Below are positions 41,422 through 50,501 of a stretch of DNA of 64,000 nucleotides, piece after piece. Position numbers and translations under genes: made by a program. The notes beneath the pieces are model-generated. The model made no database searches and had not been told where the DNA came from. It saw nothing but the letters and a program-made list of their open reading frames with translations. Every line of letters starts with the position of its first letter. The stretch's first letter is position 1. This stretch comes from JAGOCV01 sp049445855 (GTDB lineage Bacteria > Pseudomonadota > Gammaproteobacteria > Burkholderiales > Burkholderiaceae_C): positions 1,302,001 through 1,366,000 of the forward strand of contig NZ_JBMSDV010000001.1 of assembly GCF_049445855.1 (NCBI RefSeq). Direction: 5' to 3'.

Positions 41422-43050
41422 TCAGCTCTGCGCGCTGTTGCGGAACGGGTGGTACTGGTAGAGCCAGGTCTCGGACAGCGTCTGGTCGCCCACACGCAGG
41501 AAAAGCCGCATTTCCACCGCATCCGTGCCTTCGGTGGTCAGGTCGAACTGGGCGCGCCAGTGACCGGCCACGCCGTTGGGCACGGCCTCGGTGAACACAT
41601 ACGAAAAGCTGCCACGCGACGCGGACAGTACCGCCTCGGGCTTCACGCCGAAAGGCAGCGATGCGAGCGAGCCGCCCGAGAACTCCACCATGAACTTGCG
41701 CACACCCGCCGGACGCGGCTGGCCGGGCTGGCCGCCATTGCCCAGCCGCGTGGCGACGCAGCGCGCCAGTTGCGCGGGCGGATACGGTTCATCGGCCGCC
41801 CAATGCAACCGGTAGCGCATGTTGAGGCTGTCGCCCGCGCGCGCGGGTGCAGCCGGCACCCACATCGCGACGATGTTGTCGTGGATCTCGTCGTCGGTGG
41901 GAATCTCCACCAGTTGCACCGAGCCCGCGCCCCAGTCGCCCTGCGGCTCGACCCACAGGCTCGGCCGCTTCTCGTAGGCCACGCCATCCAGGTAGTGGTC
42001 GAAGTTGCGGTCGCGCTGCATGAGGCCGAAGCCGCGCGGGCGGTTGTCCCCGAACGCGGACGCCATGGTGCGTGGCGGGTTGTTCAGCGGGCGCCAGATG
42101 TGCTCGTCGCTGCCCGTCCAGATGGCCAGGCCATCGGAGTCGTGGATCTCCGGCCGCCAGTCGACGCCGCGGATCTTCACCGTCTCGGAGAACCAGTACA
42201 TCGAGCTGGCCGGTGCGATGCCGAGCCGCGCAATGTCGCGCCGCAGGAAGAGCGACATCTCCACGTCGGTGACGACCTGCAGCCCGCGCCGCATGGTGAA
42301 GCGGAATGCGCCCGTCAGGCTCGGCCCGTCAAGCAGTGCATGGACGACCACGGTGTCGGGCTGCTGCGTGTTGGGCGGCTCGAACCAGAAGTGCGTGAAG
42401 TCCGGGAACTCCTCGGGCTTGTCGGCCAGCGCCACGTCGACAGCGATGCCACGCGCGGACAGGCCGTACTGGAACAGCTCGCCGATGGCCCTGAAGTACG
42501 ACGCACCGAGGAAGGCACACCAGTCGTTCTTCTGCCAGGGCAGTTTCGCCTGGTCGCCGAGCCGGCTCTCCTGGAAGCGGAAGCCCGCGAAGCCCGAGCC
42601 TGGCGGCAACTCGTGAGCCGGGCTGTCGGCGGGCATGGTGAAGTAGTCGTCGTCATACACGATCTCGCGCGCGCGCAACGAGGCCCCGCCTTGCGTTGCG
42701 GCCTCGATCACGTGCATGCGAACCGGCACACGGAAGAAAGTGCCCAGATGGAAGAAGGTCACGGGGTACACGCCTGCGCCTTCGGAGAACAGCGCGTACT
42801 CCGGCTTGAAATTGATCTTGCCGTGCGCTTCGTAGTCGATGCGTTCGAGCACGGCAGCGGGCAGCGGTGGCGGCGGCTGGTAAGGCTTCGCCGCCAGCGC
42901 ACGGGCGCGCTCGACCAGACCCTGCGCGGAGAAATCCTGCGCGTCACCGAAGGTGAGCCCGGTGGCGGCAAGGGCAGCGGGGGAAAGGCCGAGCGTGCCG
43001 AGCGCCGATGCGGCGCCTGCGGCCGCGATGAATTGGCGGCGACGGATCAT
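41422..43050 (-). CDS. opgD: Periplasmic glucan biosynthesis protein (OpgD/MdoG family)
   Basis: A 542-residue periplasmic protein. The start is a twin-arginine signal, MIRRRQFIAAAGAASALGTL, as in OpgD rather than the Sec-exported OpgG. The body shows LTFGDAQDFSAQGLVERARA, YEAHGKINFKPEYALF, EKRPSLWVEPQGDWGAGSVQ and the C-terminal FRNSAQS. These proteins shape osmoregulated periplasmic glucans. The ATG at 43050 places the RRRQF motif correctly. The opgH glucosyltransferase is not in the window. Divergent from an MFS gene. Confidence 0.87.
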   Translation of the reverse strand: MIRRRQFIAAAGAASALGTLGLSPAALAATGLTFGDAQDFSAQGLVERARALAAKPYQPPPPLPAAVLERIDYEAHGKINFKPEYALFSEGAGVYPVTFFHLGTFFRVPVRMHVIEAATQGGASLRAREIVYDDDYFTMPADSPAHELPPGSGFAGFRFQESRLGDQAKLPWQKNDWCAFLGASYFRAIGELFQYGLSARGIAVDVALADKPEEFPDFTHFWFEPPNTQQPDTVVVHALLDGPSLTGAFRFTMRRGLQVVTDVEMSLFLRRDIARLGIAPASSMYWFSETVKIRGVDWRPEIHDSDGLAIWTGSDEHIWRPLNNPPRTMASAFGDNRPRGFGLMQRDRNFDHYLDGVAYEKRPSLWVEPQGDWGAGSVQLVEIPTDDEIHDNIVAMWVPAAPARAGDSLNMRYRLHWAADEPYPPAQLARCVATRLGNGGQPGQPRPAGVRKFMVEFSGGSLASLPFGVKPEAVLSASRGSFSYVFTEAVPNGVAGHWRAQFDLTTEGTDAVEMRLFLRVGDQTLSETWLYQYHPFRNSAQS

Positions 43051-43109
43051 GCGTTCGAATTCTTGTGAAGGCCTGATCATAGGAAAGTCGCGGACGTTAT
43101 GCTCGCTTG

Positions 43110-44312
43110 ATGATGAAACAAAAGGACAGCGGTCCTGCAGGCGGCAACTGGGTCCCGCTTGCCGTCACGCTGGCCATCCAGGCGATGGTGTCGATGGCAG
43201 CGCTCACCATGCCGGTGATGGCCCCTGTTGCCGCGCCGGCACTGGGCGTTTCGCCCACCTACACCGGTCTCTATCTCGCCATCGTCTATATCGGTGCTGT
43301 GCTTGCCAGCCTCGCGGCAGGCAGCGTGGTGAAACGCTTCGGCGCCATCCGAGCGAGCCAGTTCGGCCTGCTGCTGTGCGCCGCAGGACTTGCCTTGTGT
43401 GCGGTACCTTCGCTGCCGGTCGTCGCCGTCGGCGCTTTCCTCATCGGCCTGGGCTACGGCCCCATCACGCCGGCGAGCTCGCATCTGCTGGCGCTCACCA
43501 CACCGGCGCACCGCATGTCGCTGGTGTTCTCGATCAAGCAGACCGGCGTGCCGGTGGGTGGCATGCTGGCCGGGGCGCTGGTGCCGGGTGCGATGCTGCT
43601 GATCGGCTGGCAGGGCGCGTTGCTGGCCGTGGCCGTTGCCAATGTGCTGTGCGCGCTGGTCTCCCAACCGCTGCGCGGTCAACTCGACGCAGACCGCCAG
43701 CCCGATCAGCCGGTGAAGCTCGGCAACCTGCTGCAGCCGCTGCGCCTCGTTTTCTCGCACCGGGCACTGGCGTTGCTGGCGCTGTGCTCGTTCGTGTTCT
43801 CCACGGTGCAGCAGTCGCTCACCGGTTATCTCGTCACCTACCTGCACGAGTCGCTCGCCTACGGGCTCGTGGCCGCGGGCCTCGCACTGTCGGTGTCGCA
43901 GATCGGCGGCGTGGCAGGACGCATCGCCTGGGGCTATGTGTCCGATCGCTGGATGAGCGCGCGCCCGACGCTTGCGATGCTGGCCGCGATCATGGCCGTG
44001 AGCGGCATCGCAACCGCGCTGCTCACCACGTCGATGCCGACCTTCCTGGTGCTCGCCGTCCTCGTGGTGTTCGGCGCATCGGGCATCGGCTGGAACGGTG
44101 TGTACCTCGCCGAAGTGGCGCGCCAGGCACCTCCCGGCATGGCGAGTGTGGCAACCGGCGGCACGCTTGCCGTGACGTTCTTCGGCGTGGTGCTCGGGCC
44201 GCCGGTGTTCGGCGCGATCTCCGGTGCGTGGGGCAGCTACCGCGCGGGCTTTGCGGCGCTGGCGGTGCCGACGCTGATCTGCTGCTTCGCGTTGTTGCGC
44301 GCGCGGCGATAA
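43110..44312 (+). CDS. Major facilitator superfamily transporter
   Basis: A 400-residue inner-membrane protein with about 12 hydrophobic helices. The loop 2-3 motif appears as AGSVVKRFGAIRASQFG and the second half as GRIAWGYVSDRWMSARPTL. It belongs to the general MFS_1 group; substrate unknown. The start is ATG at 43110 (a TTG at 43107 and ATG at 43113 are also in frame). It is convergent with the MFS-acyltransferase gene, with only 3 bp between stops, so transcripts must interfere. Confidence 0.82.
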   Translation: MMKQKDSGPAGGNWVPLAVTLAIQAMVSMAALTMPVMAPVAAPALGVSPTYTGLYLAIVYIGAVLASLAAGSVVKRFGAIRASQFGLLLCAAGLALCAVPSLPVVAVGAFLIGLGYGPITPASSHLLALTTPAHRMSLVFSIKQTGVPVGGMLAGALVPGAMLLIGWQGALLAVAVANVLCALVSQPLRGQLDADRQPDQPVKLGNLLQPLRLVFSHRALALLALCSFVFSTVQQSLTGYLVTYLHESLAYGLVAAGLALSVSQIGGVAGRIAWGYVSDRWMSARPTLAMLAAIMAVSGIATALLTTSMPTFLVLAVLVVFGASGIGWNGVYLAEVARQAPPGMASVATGGTLAVTFFGVVLGPPVFGAISGAWGSYRAGFAALAVPTLICCFALLRARR

Positions 44313-44315
44313 GAC

Positions 44316-46274
44316 TTACGCAGCCAGCAAGCCGGATACCCGTTCGCGCAGATCGTTCGGCGATGCATCCGACGCCGGCACGGCGGGGCCGACGTTGAGC
44401 CCCACGCGGCTGAACATGCCGCGCCGGAACGGCCGCACCATCGCCACGCGCTGGCCGTTGCGCTCCTCGATGCGGCTGAAGAAAGAGCCCCACAGGTTGG
44501 TCAGTGCCATCGGGATCACCGGCACCTCGAGGCCGTCGGCCTTCGCGCGCTCGAGGATCTTCATGATGCCGCCCTTGAACTCCTGCAACTGGCCGTCGCG
44601 CGTGATCGCCCCCTCGGGAAAGATCGCGAGGATGTCGCCTTCGCGCAGCACCTGCGCCGCGCGTTCGAACGCGGCTTCGTATACCGCCGGGTCTTCCTTC
44701 TGCGGCGCAATGGGAATCGCCTTGGCGAGCCTGAACAGCGGGCCGAGCACGGGCTGTCTGAAGATACGGTGGTCCATGATGAAACGGATCGGCCTCGGGC
44801 TCGCGGCCATCAGCAGGATCGCGTCGATGAAGCTCACGTGATTGCACACCAGCACGGCCGCGCCTTCGACGGGAATGTGGTCGTCGCCCTTCACCTGGAA
44901 GCGGTAGATGAAGCGCGAGGCGATCCACGCGACGAAGCGCAGCAGGTACTCGGGCACCAGCATGAAGATGTAGAAGGCCACCACCGCGTTGGCCAGGCCG
45001 ACGATGAGGAACATCTGCGGAATGCTGAAGCCGGCCTTGAGCAGCAGGCCCGCGATGACTGAACTCGCGATCATGAACAGGGCGTTGAGGATGTTGTTGG
45101 CCGCGATGATGCGCGCGCGGTGCGTGGGCTGCGCGCGCATCTGGATCAGCGCGTACATCGGCACGCTGTACAGGCCCGCGAACAGGCTGAGCAGCGCGAG
45201 GTCGGCCATCACGCGCCAGTGCGCGGGCGATGCGACGAACTGTGCAAGCGTGTAGATGCCGTTTGCTGTGGCGGTGGCCGTGGCCGGTGCAGCGAGGCCG
45301 CGCGACGCGAAGTACAGGTCGATCGCGAACACGCTCATGCCGATGGCGCCGAGCGGCACGAGGCCGATCTCCACATGACGGCGCGACAGCGTCTCGCACA
45401 GCAGCGAACCGATGCCGATGCCAACCGAGAACACCACCAGCAGCAACGACGCGACCTGCTCGTTGCCGTGCAGCACCTCCTTCGCGAAGCTGGGGAACTG
45501 GCTCAGGAACACCGCGCCGAAGAACCACATCCAGCTGATGCCCAGCAGCGAGCGGAACACCACGACGTTCCCGTGCGCGAGCTTGAGGTTGCGCCAGGTT
45601 TCGGTGAATGGGTTCCAGTTGATGGTGAGGCCGGGGTCGGTGGCGGGCGATGCAGGAATGAACTCCGACACCACGCGCCCTGCGATCGCGAGTCCGATGC
45701 AGGCGAAGCCGACATGGTGCGCGCCGATCTCCGGCACCGCGATGATCAGGCCGCCCGCCACATTGCCCAGCAGGATGGCGACGAAGGTGCCCATCTCCAC
45801 CATGCCGTTGCCACCGGTGAGCTCGCGCTCATTCAGGTGATGCGGCAGGTAGGCGAACTTCACCGGCCCGAACAGCGTGGAGTGCAGACCCATGAGGAAC
45901 GTACAGCCCAGCAGGATCGGCACGTTCTGGCCGAAGAAGCCCCACGCGGCCAGCGCCATGATGAGGATTTCCAGCCGCTTCACGAAACGGATCAGCACTT
46001 TCTTGTCGTACTTGTCCGCGAGTTGCCCGCTCGTTGCGGAGAACAGCAGGAACGGCAGGATGAACAGCGCGCCGATCGCCAGCCCCGCGAGCGACGGCGG
46101 CAGCCACTGCACCTGAAGCTGGTAGGTCACCAGCACGGTGAAAGCGAACTTGAACAGGTTGTCGTTCGCTGCGCCGGAAAACTGCGTCCAGAAGAACGGC
46201 GCGAAGCGCCGTTGCTTCAGCAGCGTGAACTGGTTGGGATGCCCGGTGGTGCCATCGCTGTCGTGTGTCGTCAT
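44316..46274 (-). CDS. Fusion of MFS (LplT-like) transporter and 1-acylglycerol-3-phosphate-type acyltransferase
   Basis: A 652-residue fusion. Residues 1 to ~425 are a 12-helix MFS domain like the lysophospholipid transporter LplT (FWTQFSGAANDNLFKFAFTV, SATSGQLADKYDKKVLIRFV). Residues ~440 to 652 are a PlsC acyltransferase with the HxxxxD motif in LVCNHVSFIDAILLM and the FPEG motif in LAIFPEGAITRDG. The combination is as in Aas-linked systems but without the acyl-ACP synthetase domain. It probably flips lysophospholipids inward and re-acylates them. A palindrome in the intergenic DNA and a divergent HTH regulator suggest local control. Confidence 0.85.
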   Translation of the reverse strand: MTTHDSDGTTGHPNQFTLLKQRRFAPFFWTQFSGAANDNLFKFAFTVLVTYQLQVQWLPPSLAGLAIGALFILPFLLFSATSGQLADKYDKKVLIRFVKRLEILIMALAAWGFFGQNVPILLGCTFLMGLHSTLFGPVKFAYLPHHLNERELTGGNGMVEMGTFVAILLGNVAGGLIIAVPEIGAHHVGFACIGLAIAGRVVSEFIPASPATDPGLTINWNPFTETWRNLKLAHGNVVVFRSLLGISWMWFFGAVFLSQFPSFAKEVLHGNEQVASLLLVVFSVGIGIGSLLCETLSRRHVEIGLVPLGAIGMSVFAIDLYFASRGLAAPATATATANGIYTLAQFVASPAHWRVMADLALLSLFAGLYSVPMYALIQMRAQPTHRARIIAANNILNALFMIASSVIAGLLLKAGFSIPQMFLIVGLANAVVAFYIFMLVPEYLLRFVAWIASRFIYRFQVKGDDHIPVEGAAVLVCNHVSFIDAILLMAASPRPIRFIMDHRIFRQPVLGPLFRLAKAIPIAPQKEDPAVYEAAFERAAQVLREGDILAIFPEGAITRDGQLQEFKGGIMKILERAKADGLEVPVIPMALTNLWGSFFSRIEERNGQRVAMVRPFRRGMFSRVGLNVGPAVPASDASPNDLRERVSGLLAA

Positions 46275-46327
46275 GTCTTGTCCCTCGGTCTGGATTGGCG
46301 CACTGTAGTTTCGCCACTTTCTACCGG

Positions 46328-46347
46328 CATCGTAAATCGATACGATG
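46328..46347. promoter_or_regulatory. Candidate operator between the MFS-acyltransferase and HTH genes
   Basis: CATCGTA (46328-46334) and TACGATG (46341-46347) form a perfect 7-bp inverted repeat with a 6-bp spacer in the short region between divergent genes. It is a likely site for the adjacent HTH regulator. Confidence 0.55.
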
Positions 46348-46387
46348 CAGCCGTGATCTACCCTCAGTATCGGAATCCGAGACTTCC

Positions 46388-47119
46388 ATGAGCACCACCG
46401 CCGATCTCGTCACCGCCCTCAAGAAGGAACTGAAGTCCGCGCAGATGACCTACGCCGATCTGGCCGCCGGGCTGAAGATGGCCGAGTCCAGCGTGAAGCG
46501 CATGTTCGCCAAGGGCGACATGCCGCTGTCGCGCATCGACGCGATCTGCCGCGTGCTCAAGCTCGACTTCGCCGACCTCGCCCGGCGCGTGGCCGACGCG
46601 CAGCCGCTGCTGCGCGAACTCACCCACGAGCAGGAGCGGGCCGTGGTCGCCGACAAGAAGCTGCTGCTGGTCGCCATCTCGGTACTCAGCCAGTGGACGC
46701 TGGAGCAGATCACCTCGACCTACCGCCTCTCCGAAGCAGAATGTGTGAAGTACCTCGCGCAACTCGACCGCATCGGCATCATCGAGTTGCGGCCGCTCAA
46801 CCGCTACCGCCTCAAACTGGCCAAGACCTTCCGCTGGCGTCCGCACGGCCCGGTGATGGAGTTCTTCCGCGAGGAAGTGGTGCTGGACTATTTCCGGGGC
46901 GGCTTCGACGGTGAAGGAGAAGGGCTGCTGCTGGTGCACGGCTCGATCAGCCGTTCGCTGGCGCCGGCCTTCCTCGAACGCATCCAGCGCGTCGCGCAGG
47001 ACTTCGCGCAGCAGCACCAGACCGACCAGAAACTCGCCGAGAAAGACCGCGAGGGCTACACGCTGCTGCTGGGCATGCGCAGCTGGGAGTTCGAAGCGCT
47101 GACGGCCTTGCGGCGCTGA
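46388..47119 (+). CDS. HTH (Cro/C1-type) transcriptional regulator
   Basis: A 243-residue protein with an N-terminal XRE-type HTH (TYADLAAGLKMAESSVKRMF and LSRIDAICRVLKLDFADLAR, about residues 20-68). The larger C-terminal part is of unknown type, with a helical segment and EGEGLLLVHGSISRSLAPAF. It is divergent from the MFS-acyltransferase gene across a 113-bp gap that holds the CATCGTA palindrome, so it probably regulates that gene and itself. What it senses is unknown. Confidence 0.8.
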   Translation: MSTTADLVTALKKELKSAQMTYADLAAGLKMAESSVKRMFAKGDMPLSRIDAICRVLKLDFADLARRVADAQPLLRELTHEQERAVVADKKLLLVAISVLSQWTLEQITSTYRLSEAECVKYLAQLDRIGIIELRPLNRYRLKLAKTFRWRPHGPVMEFFREEVVLDYFRGGFDGEGEGLLLVHGSISRSLAPAFLERIQRVAQDFAQQHQTDQKLAEKDREGYTLLLGMRSWEFEALTALRR

Positions 47120-47134
47120 CCGTGCAGGTCAGCG
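47114..47134. terminator. Hairpin between convergent HTH and LysR genes
   Basis: CGCTGACC (47114-47121) and GGTCAGCG (47127-47134) form a perfect 8-bp stem with a 5-nt loop at the end of the HTH gene. There is no T-tract, so it is a weak terminator candidate. Confidence 0.4.
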
Positions 47135-47161
47135 AACGCCAGGACGTCGCTCGCCACAGCG

Positions 47162-48124
47162 TCAGTTCGCGAACGCCTGCAACCTCAGCGCGTGCTGCTG
47201 TTCGAAGCGCTTGCGGATGTCATTGACCGCCGTGTCCAGGGCCTCGAGGAAAAGCCCGGTCGCCACCGCTGTCGTGTAACCGGTGCGCTGGTACAGGCAG
47301 CTGTGCAGTTGCGCGCCCGCGTCCTCCAGCCCGGTCCACACGAGGCGGCCGTCCTCCACGTCCTGTGCCACGTTGTCGGGCACCAGGAAGCCGACCGCAT
47401 CACCCCGCGCCACCAGCCGCCGCAGCATCGGCACCGAACTCGTCTCGACGAAGGGGCGGCCGGTGCGCTGCAGCCGAGCGTCGATGCGGTCGGCCAGGAT
47501 GCGCAGTTCCATGTCGGGCGACATGAGCACCAGCGGGTAATCGAGGCAATCACGCATGCGCAGCAGTTTTTTCTTTGCGAGCAACGGGTGCCCCGGCGCC
47601 GTGACCACGCCCAGGTGCTGCGGATAGGTGCGCACCTCTTCCACGCCCGGCGACGGCGGACGGCGCAGGCAGAACGCCACGTCGATCTCGCCATTGGCGA
47701 CCCAGCGCAGCAGGCTTTCGCCATTGCCGGAGCGCACGCTGAAGGTGATACCCGGATGGCTGTCGAGAACGGCTTCGATGACCCGCGGGATCAGGTGCTC
47801 GGCCGTCGCATGCGGCACACCCAGGTTGACGTGGCCGCGCCGCAGCGAGCGCAGGTCCTGCACCTGGGAGAGCGCGTTGTCGAAGTCGCGCTGGCTACGG
47901 CGCACGGCCGCCACCATGATCTCGCCGGCCGAGGTGAGTTTCATGCCGCGCGGCAACCGGTCGAACAGCGGCATGCCGACGATGGCCTCGAGGTTGAGGA
48001 TCTGCTGGTTCACCGCCGCTGCCGTGAGGTGCAAGGTCTCGGCCGCCTTGCGTACCGAGCCGCGCCGCGCGACCTCGTCGAAACAGCGGAAGGACTGCGA
48101 AATCGCGTGGGATGCGGCTGCCAT
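47162..48124 (-). CDS. LysR family transcriptional regulator
   Basis: A 320-residue LysR-type protein. The N-terminal HTH contains GSVRKAAETLHLTAAAVNQQ and NLEAIVGMPLFDRLPRGMKL. The effector domain follows from about residue 95, including FSVRSGNGESLLRWVANGEI. It is divergent from the ASST-family gene with 132 bp between starts, the classical arrangement for control of the adjacent operon. An 8-bp inverted repeat (48141-48163) lies just upstream of its start. The effector is unknown. Confidence 0.9.
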   Translation of the reverse strand: MAAASHAISQSFRCFDEVARRGSVRKAAETLHLTAAAVNQQILNLEAIVGMPLFDRLPRGMKLTSAGEIMVAAVRRSQRDFDNALSQVQDLRSLRRGHVNLGVPHATAEHLIPRVIEAVLDSHPGITFSVRSGNGESLLRWVANGEIDVAFCLRRPPSPGVEEVRTYPQHLGVVTAPGHPLLAKKKLLRMRDCLDYPLVLMSPDMELRILADRIDARLQRTGRPFVETSSVPMLRRLVARGDAVGFLVPDNVAQDVEDGRLVWTGLEDAGAQLHSCLYQRTGYTTAVATGLFLEALDTAVNDIRKRFEQQHALRLQAFAN

Positions 48125-48140
48125 TCGGCGATTCTAGGTC

Positions 48141-48163
48141 AGCGTCAGTTTTTTTCTGACGCT
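48141..48163. promoter_or_regulatory. Candidate LysR binding site
   Basis: AGCGTCAG (48141-48148), seven T residues, CTGACGCT (48156-48163): perfect 8-bp arms between divergent lysR and the ASST gene. The T-stretch spacer and dyad fit a LysR recognition site (T-N-A type core) better than a terminator. Confidence 0.5.
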
Positions 48164-48256
48164 CCATAAGAAACAATCAGCTATTCCTGACACTTACCGC
48201 CATCTAGAGTTCGCTCCATCAACAGCTTCCGGCAACGGACCCGAAGGAAGGAAATC

Positions 48257-49372
48257 ATGGCTACCACCGTCGACCAAGTCACCCTGCGCCGCCGCGGCAC
48301 AGGCCTGATCGCGCTCGATCCCGCGGCATCGGCCGGCGGCTACACGCTGATCGCACCGCAGACCGCCGGCGGCAACGTCTACCTCATCGACATCCAGGGC
48401 GTCGTGGTGCACCAGTGGAAGATGCCGCTGCGCCCGGGTCGTCACGCGGTCATCCTGCCCAACGGCAACATGGGCTACAACGGCAACCACGCCAACTCGC
48501 CCAGCCGCTATCCGGCCTGGTCCATGTGGCACGGCGGCGATTTCTCCGAAGTCACGCCGCAAGGCGACGTGGTCTGGCACTACGAGGACCCGGCGCACCA
48601 CCACGACGCGCAGTGGCTGCCCAACGGCAATCTGCTGTACGCCGCCTGCGAGCCGGTGCCCGAAGGTTTCGCTGCACGCGTGCCCGGCGGTACGGCGCAC
48701 GGCCCTGATGAAGTGATGTACGGCGACGTCATCCGCGAAGTCAACCGCCAGGGCGAACTCGTCTGGGAATGGAAGGCCGTCGAGCACCTGGACCCGCAGG
48801 ACTTCCCCATCCACCCCGGCTTCGGCCGCTACCACTGGCCGCTCGTCAACGGCCTGGGCGTGATGGCCGACGGCACGGTGCTCATGAGCCTGCGCACCAC
48901 GGCCGGCATCGTCGGCGTGGACAAGACCAGCGGCAAGGTGAAGCTGCATGTGCCGCCGGGCGTGGTGTCGCACCAGCATGCGCCGGTGCCGCTGGCCAAC
49001 GGCAACATCCTCGCGTTCGACAACGGCAACTTCCGCGAAGGCAGCCACGTCGCGTTCTCACGCGTGGTGGAGATCGATCCGGCCAGCCATGAAGTCGTCT
49101 GGTCCTATGCCGACGAGATGGTCAACGCGTTCTACACCGCGTTCATGGGCAACGCCCAGCGCCTGTGGAACGGCAACACGCACATCACCGAATCGGCCAC
49201 CGGCCGCCTGTTCGAGGTCAATCCCGAAGGCGAAGTGGTGTGGGAGTTCGTGATGCCGTGGTTCGACGAGTACCCCGACGCCGACGCCCGCAAGACCGGG
49301 CCCGGCCGCCTCAACAGCGTGTTCCAGACCTGGCGCTACACGGCAGGACAGCTGCCGTGGCTGAAGGCCTGA
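48257..49372 (+). CDS. Arylsulfotransferase (ASST) family protein
   Basis: A 371-residue protein of the PQQ-like beta-propeller ASST group. Repeated blade motifs with NGN turns are seen: VILPNGNMGYNGNHANSPSR, AQWLPNGNLLYAACE, PVPLANGNILAFDNGNF and RLWNGNTHITESATGRLFEV. His residues in HHHDAQW and VVSHQHAPVP are possible catalytic positions. Classical periplasmic ASSTs move sulfate between phenols without PAPS; this protein shows no signal peptide (MATTVDQVTLRRRGTGLIAL), so it may be cytosolic or act otherwise. It heads a set with a Bug receptor and a 2-oxoglutarate oxygenase. Confidence 0.75.
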   Translation: MATTVDQVTLRRRGTGLIALDPAASAGGYTLIAPQTAGGNVYLIDIQGVVVHQWKMPLRPGRHAVILPNGNMGYNGNHANSPSRYPAWSMWHGGDFSEVTPQGDVVWHYEDPAHHHDAQWLPNGNLLYAACEPVPEGFAARVPGGTAHGPDEVMYGDVIREVNRQGELVWEWKAVEHLDPQDFPIHPGFGRYHWPLVNGLGVMADGTVLMSLRTTAGIVGVDKTSGKVKLHVPPGVVSHQHAPVPLANGNILAFDNGNFREGSHVAFSRVVEIDPASHEVVWSYADEMVNAFYTAFMGNAQRLWNGNTHITESATGRLFEVNPEGEVVWEFVMPWFDEYPDADARKTGPGRLNSVFQTWRYTAGQLPWLKA

Positions 49373-49439
49373 CACCTGAACGCACAGAGACAAACACACC
49401 GTCCCCGAAACGTCCCATCATCATCTTCCGAGGTCCATC

Positions 49440-50429
49440 ATGCAAACCATCCGCCGCCTGGCTTCCGTCCTGCTGTTCGCAGCGCCCCTGGCCATCCCGC
49501 TTCACGCCATCGCACAGGCCGCGTCGTGGCCCGCGCAACCCCTCATCGCCGTCGTGCCGTTCTCGCCCGGCGGCAGCGTGGACGTGGCCGCACGCATCAC
49601 GATGCCGCGCCTGGCCGAGAAGCTCAGGCAGGCCGTGGTGGTGGAGAACACCGTCGGTGCGTCCGGCACCATCGCCGCGCAGCGCGTGATCAACGCGAAG
49701 GCCGACGGCTACACGATGCTGTTCGCGGTCAGCAGCCCGGTCACGGTGGCACCGCTGGTGTCCCCCAACACCTACAAGTTCGACGGCCTGCGCGACCTCG
49801 TGCCCGTTGCCGCCATCGCGTCGGCGCCTTTCGTGCTGGTCGGCCGGCCGACGCTGCAGGCAGCCAACACGGCCGAGCTGGTCAAGCTCATCCGCAGCCA
49901 GCCCGGCAAGCTCAACTTCGGCACGGACGGCGTGGGCACCGGCCTGCACGTGACCGCCGAAATGCTCAAGCAGCAAGCCTCGCTCGACATGGTGCATGTA
50001 CCCTACAAGTCCGGCCCGCAGGTGCTGACCGAACTGGCCGGCGGCCAGATCGACCTGGCCGTGCTGCCGATGGCGCTGGTCCAGGCCTTCGTGCGCGACG
50101 GCAAGGTCAAGGCCTATGGCGTCACGTCGGCGCAACGCTGGCCCACACTGCCCGACGTGCCGTCGCTGGCGGAAACGCCGGACTTCAAGGCACTCGACGT
50201 GAACGCATGGGTGGGCGTGATGCTGCCCGCGCAGACAGACCGCGCCATCGTCGACCGCCTGGCACAGGCCATCAACGAGCTGGTGGCCGAGCCCGAGACC
50301 GTGAAGAGGCTGTCCGATGCGGGCTACAAGCCCATGCAGATGTCGGGCGCACCGTTCGCCGCCTACCTCGCGAAGGAAAAGAAGGATCTGGCTGCCGCCA
50401 TTACGGCCGCGAAGATCCGCGTCGATTGA
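49440..50429 (+). CDS. Tripartite tricarboxylate transporter receptor (Bug family)
   Basis: A 329-residue periplasmic receptor. The signal peptide is MQTIRRLASVLLFAAPLAIP, processed near AIAQA. Family motifs: IAVVPFSPGGSVDVAARITM, ADGYTMLFAVSSPVTVAP and VTAEMLKQQASLDMVHVPYK. It lies 67 bp after the ASST-family gene and 72 bp before the oxygenase. It probably captures the compound processed by those enzymes (inference). No TctAB genes nearby. Confidence 0.9.
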   Translation: MQTIRRLASVLLFAAPLAIPLHAIAQAASWPAQPLIAVVPFSPGGSVDVAARITMPRLAEKLRQAVVVENTVGASGTIAAQRVINAKADGYTMLFAVSSPVTVAPLVSPNTYKFDGLRDLVPVAAIASAPFVLVGRPTLQAANTAELVKLIRSQPGKLNFGTDGVGTGLHVTAEMLKQQASLDMVHVPYKSGPQVLTELAGGQIDLAVLPMALVQAFVRDGKVKAYGVTSAQRWPTLPDVPSLAETPDFKALDVNAWVGVMLPAQTDRAIVDRLAQAINELVAEPETVKRLSDAGYKPMQMSGAPFAAYLAKEKKDLAAAITAAKIRVD

Positions 50430-50501
50430 CCGGACTGACGCACGTCAAGACATGGCGGGATCACGACGCCGGCGTGCACGGAACTTGCTGATGCGTGGAC
50501 A

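Noticed and set aside
48141..48163. T7-loop hairpin upstream of lysR as a terminator
   Set aside because: The T residues are inside the loop, not after the stem, and no gene ends here; an operator is more likely.
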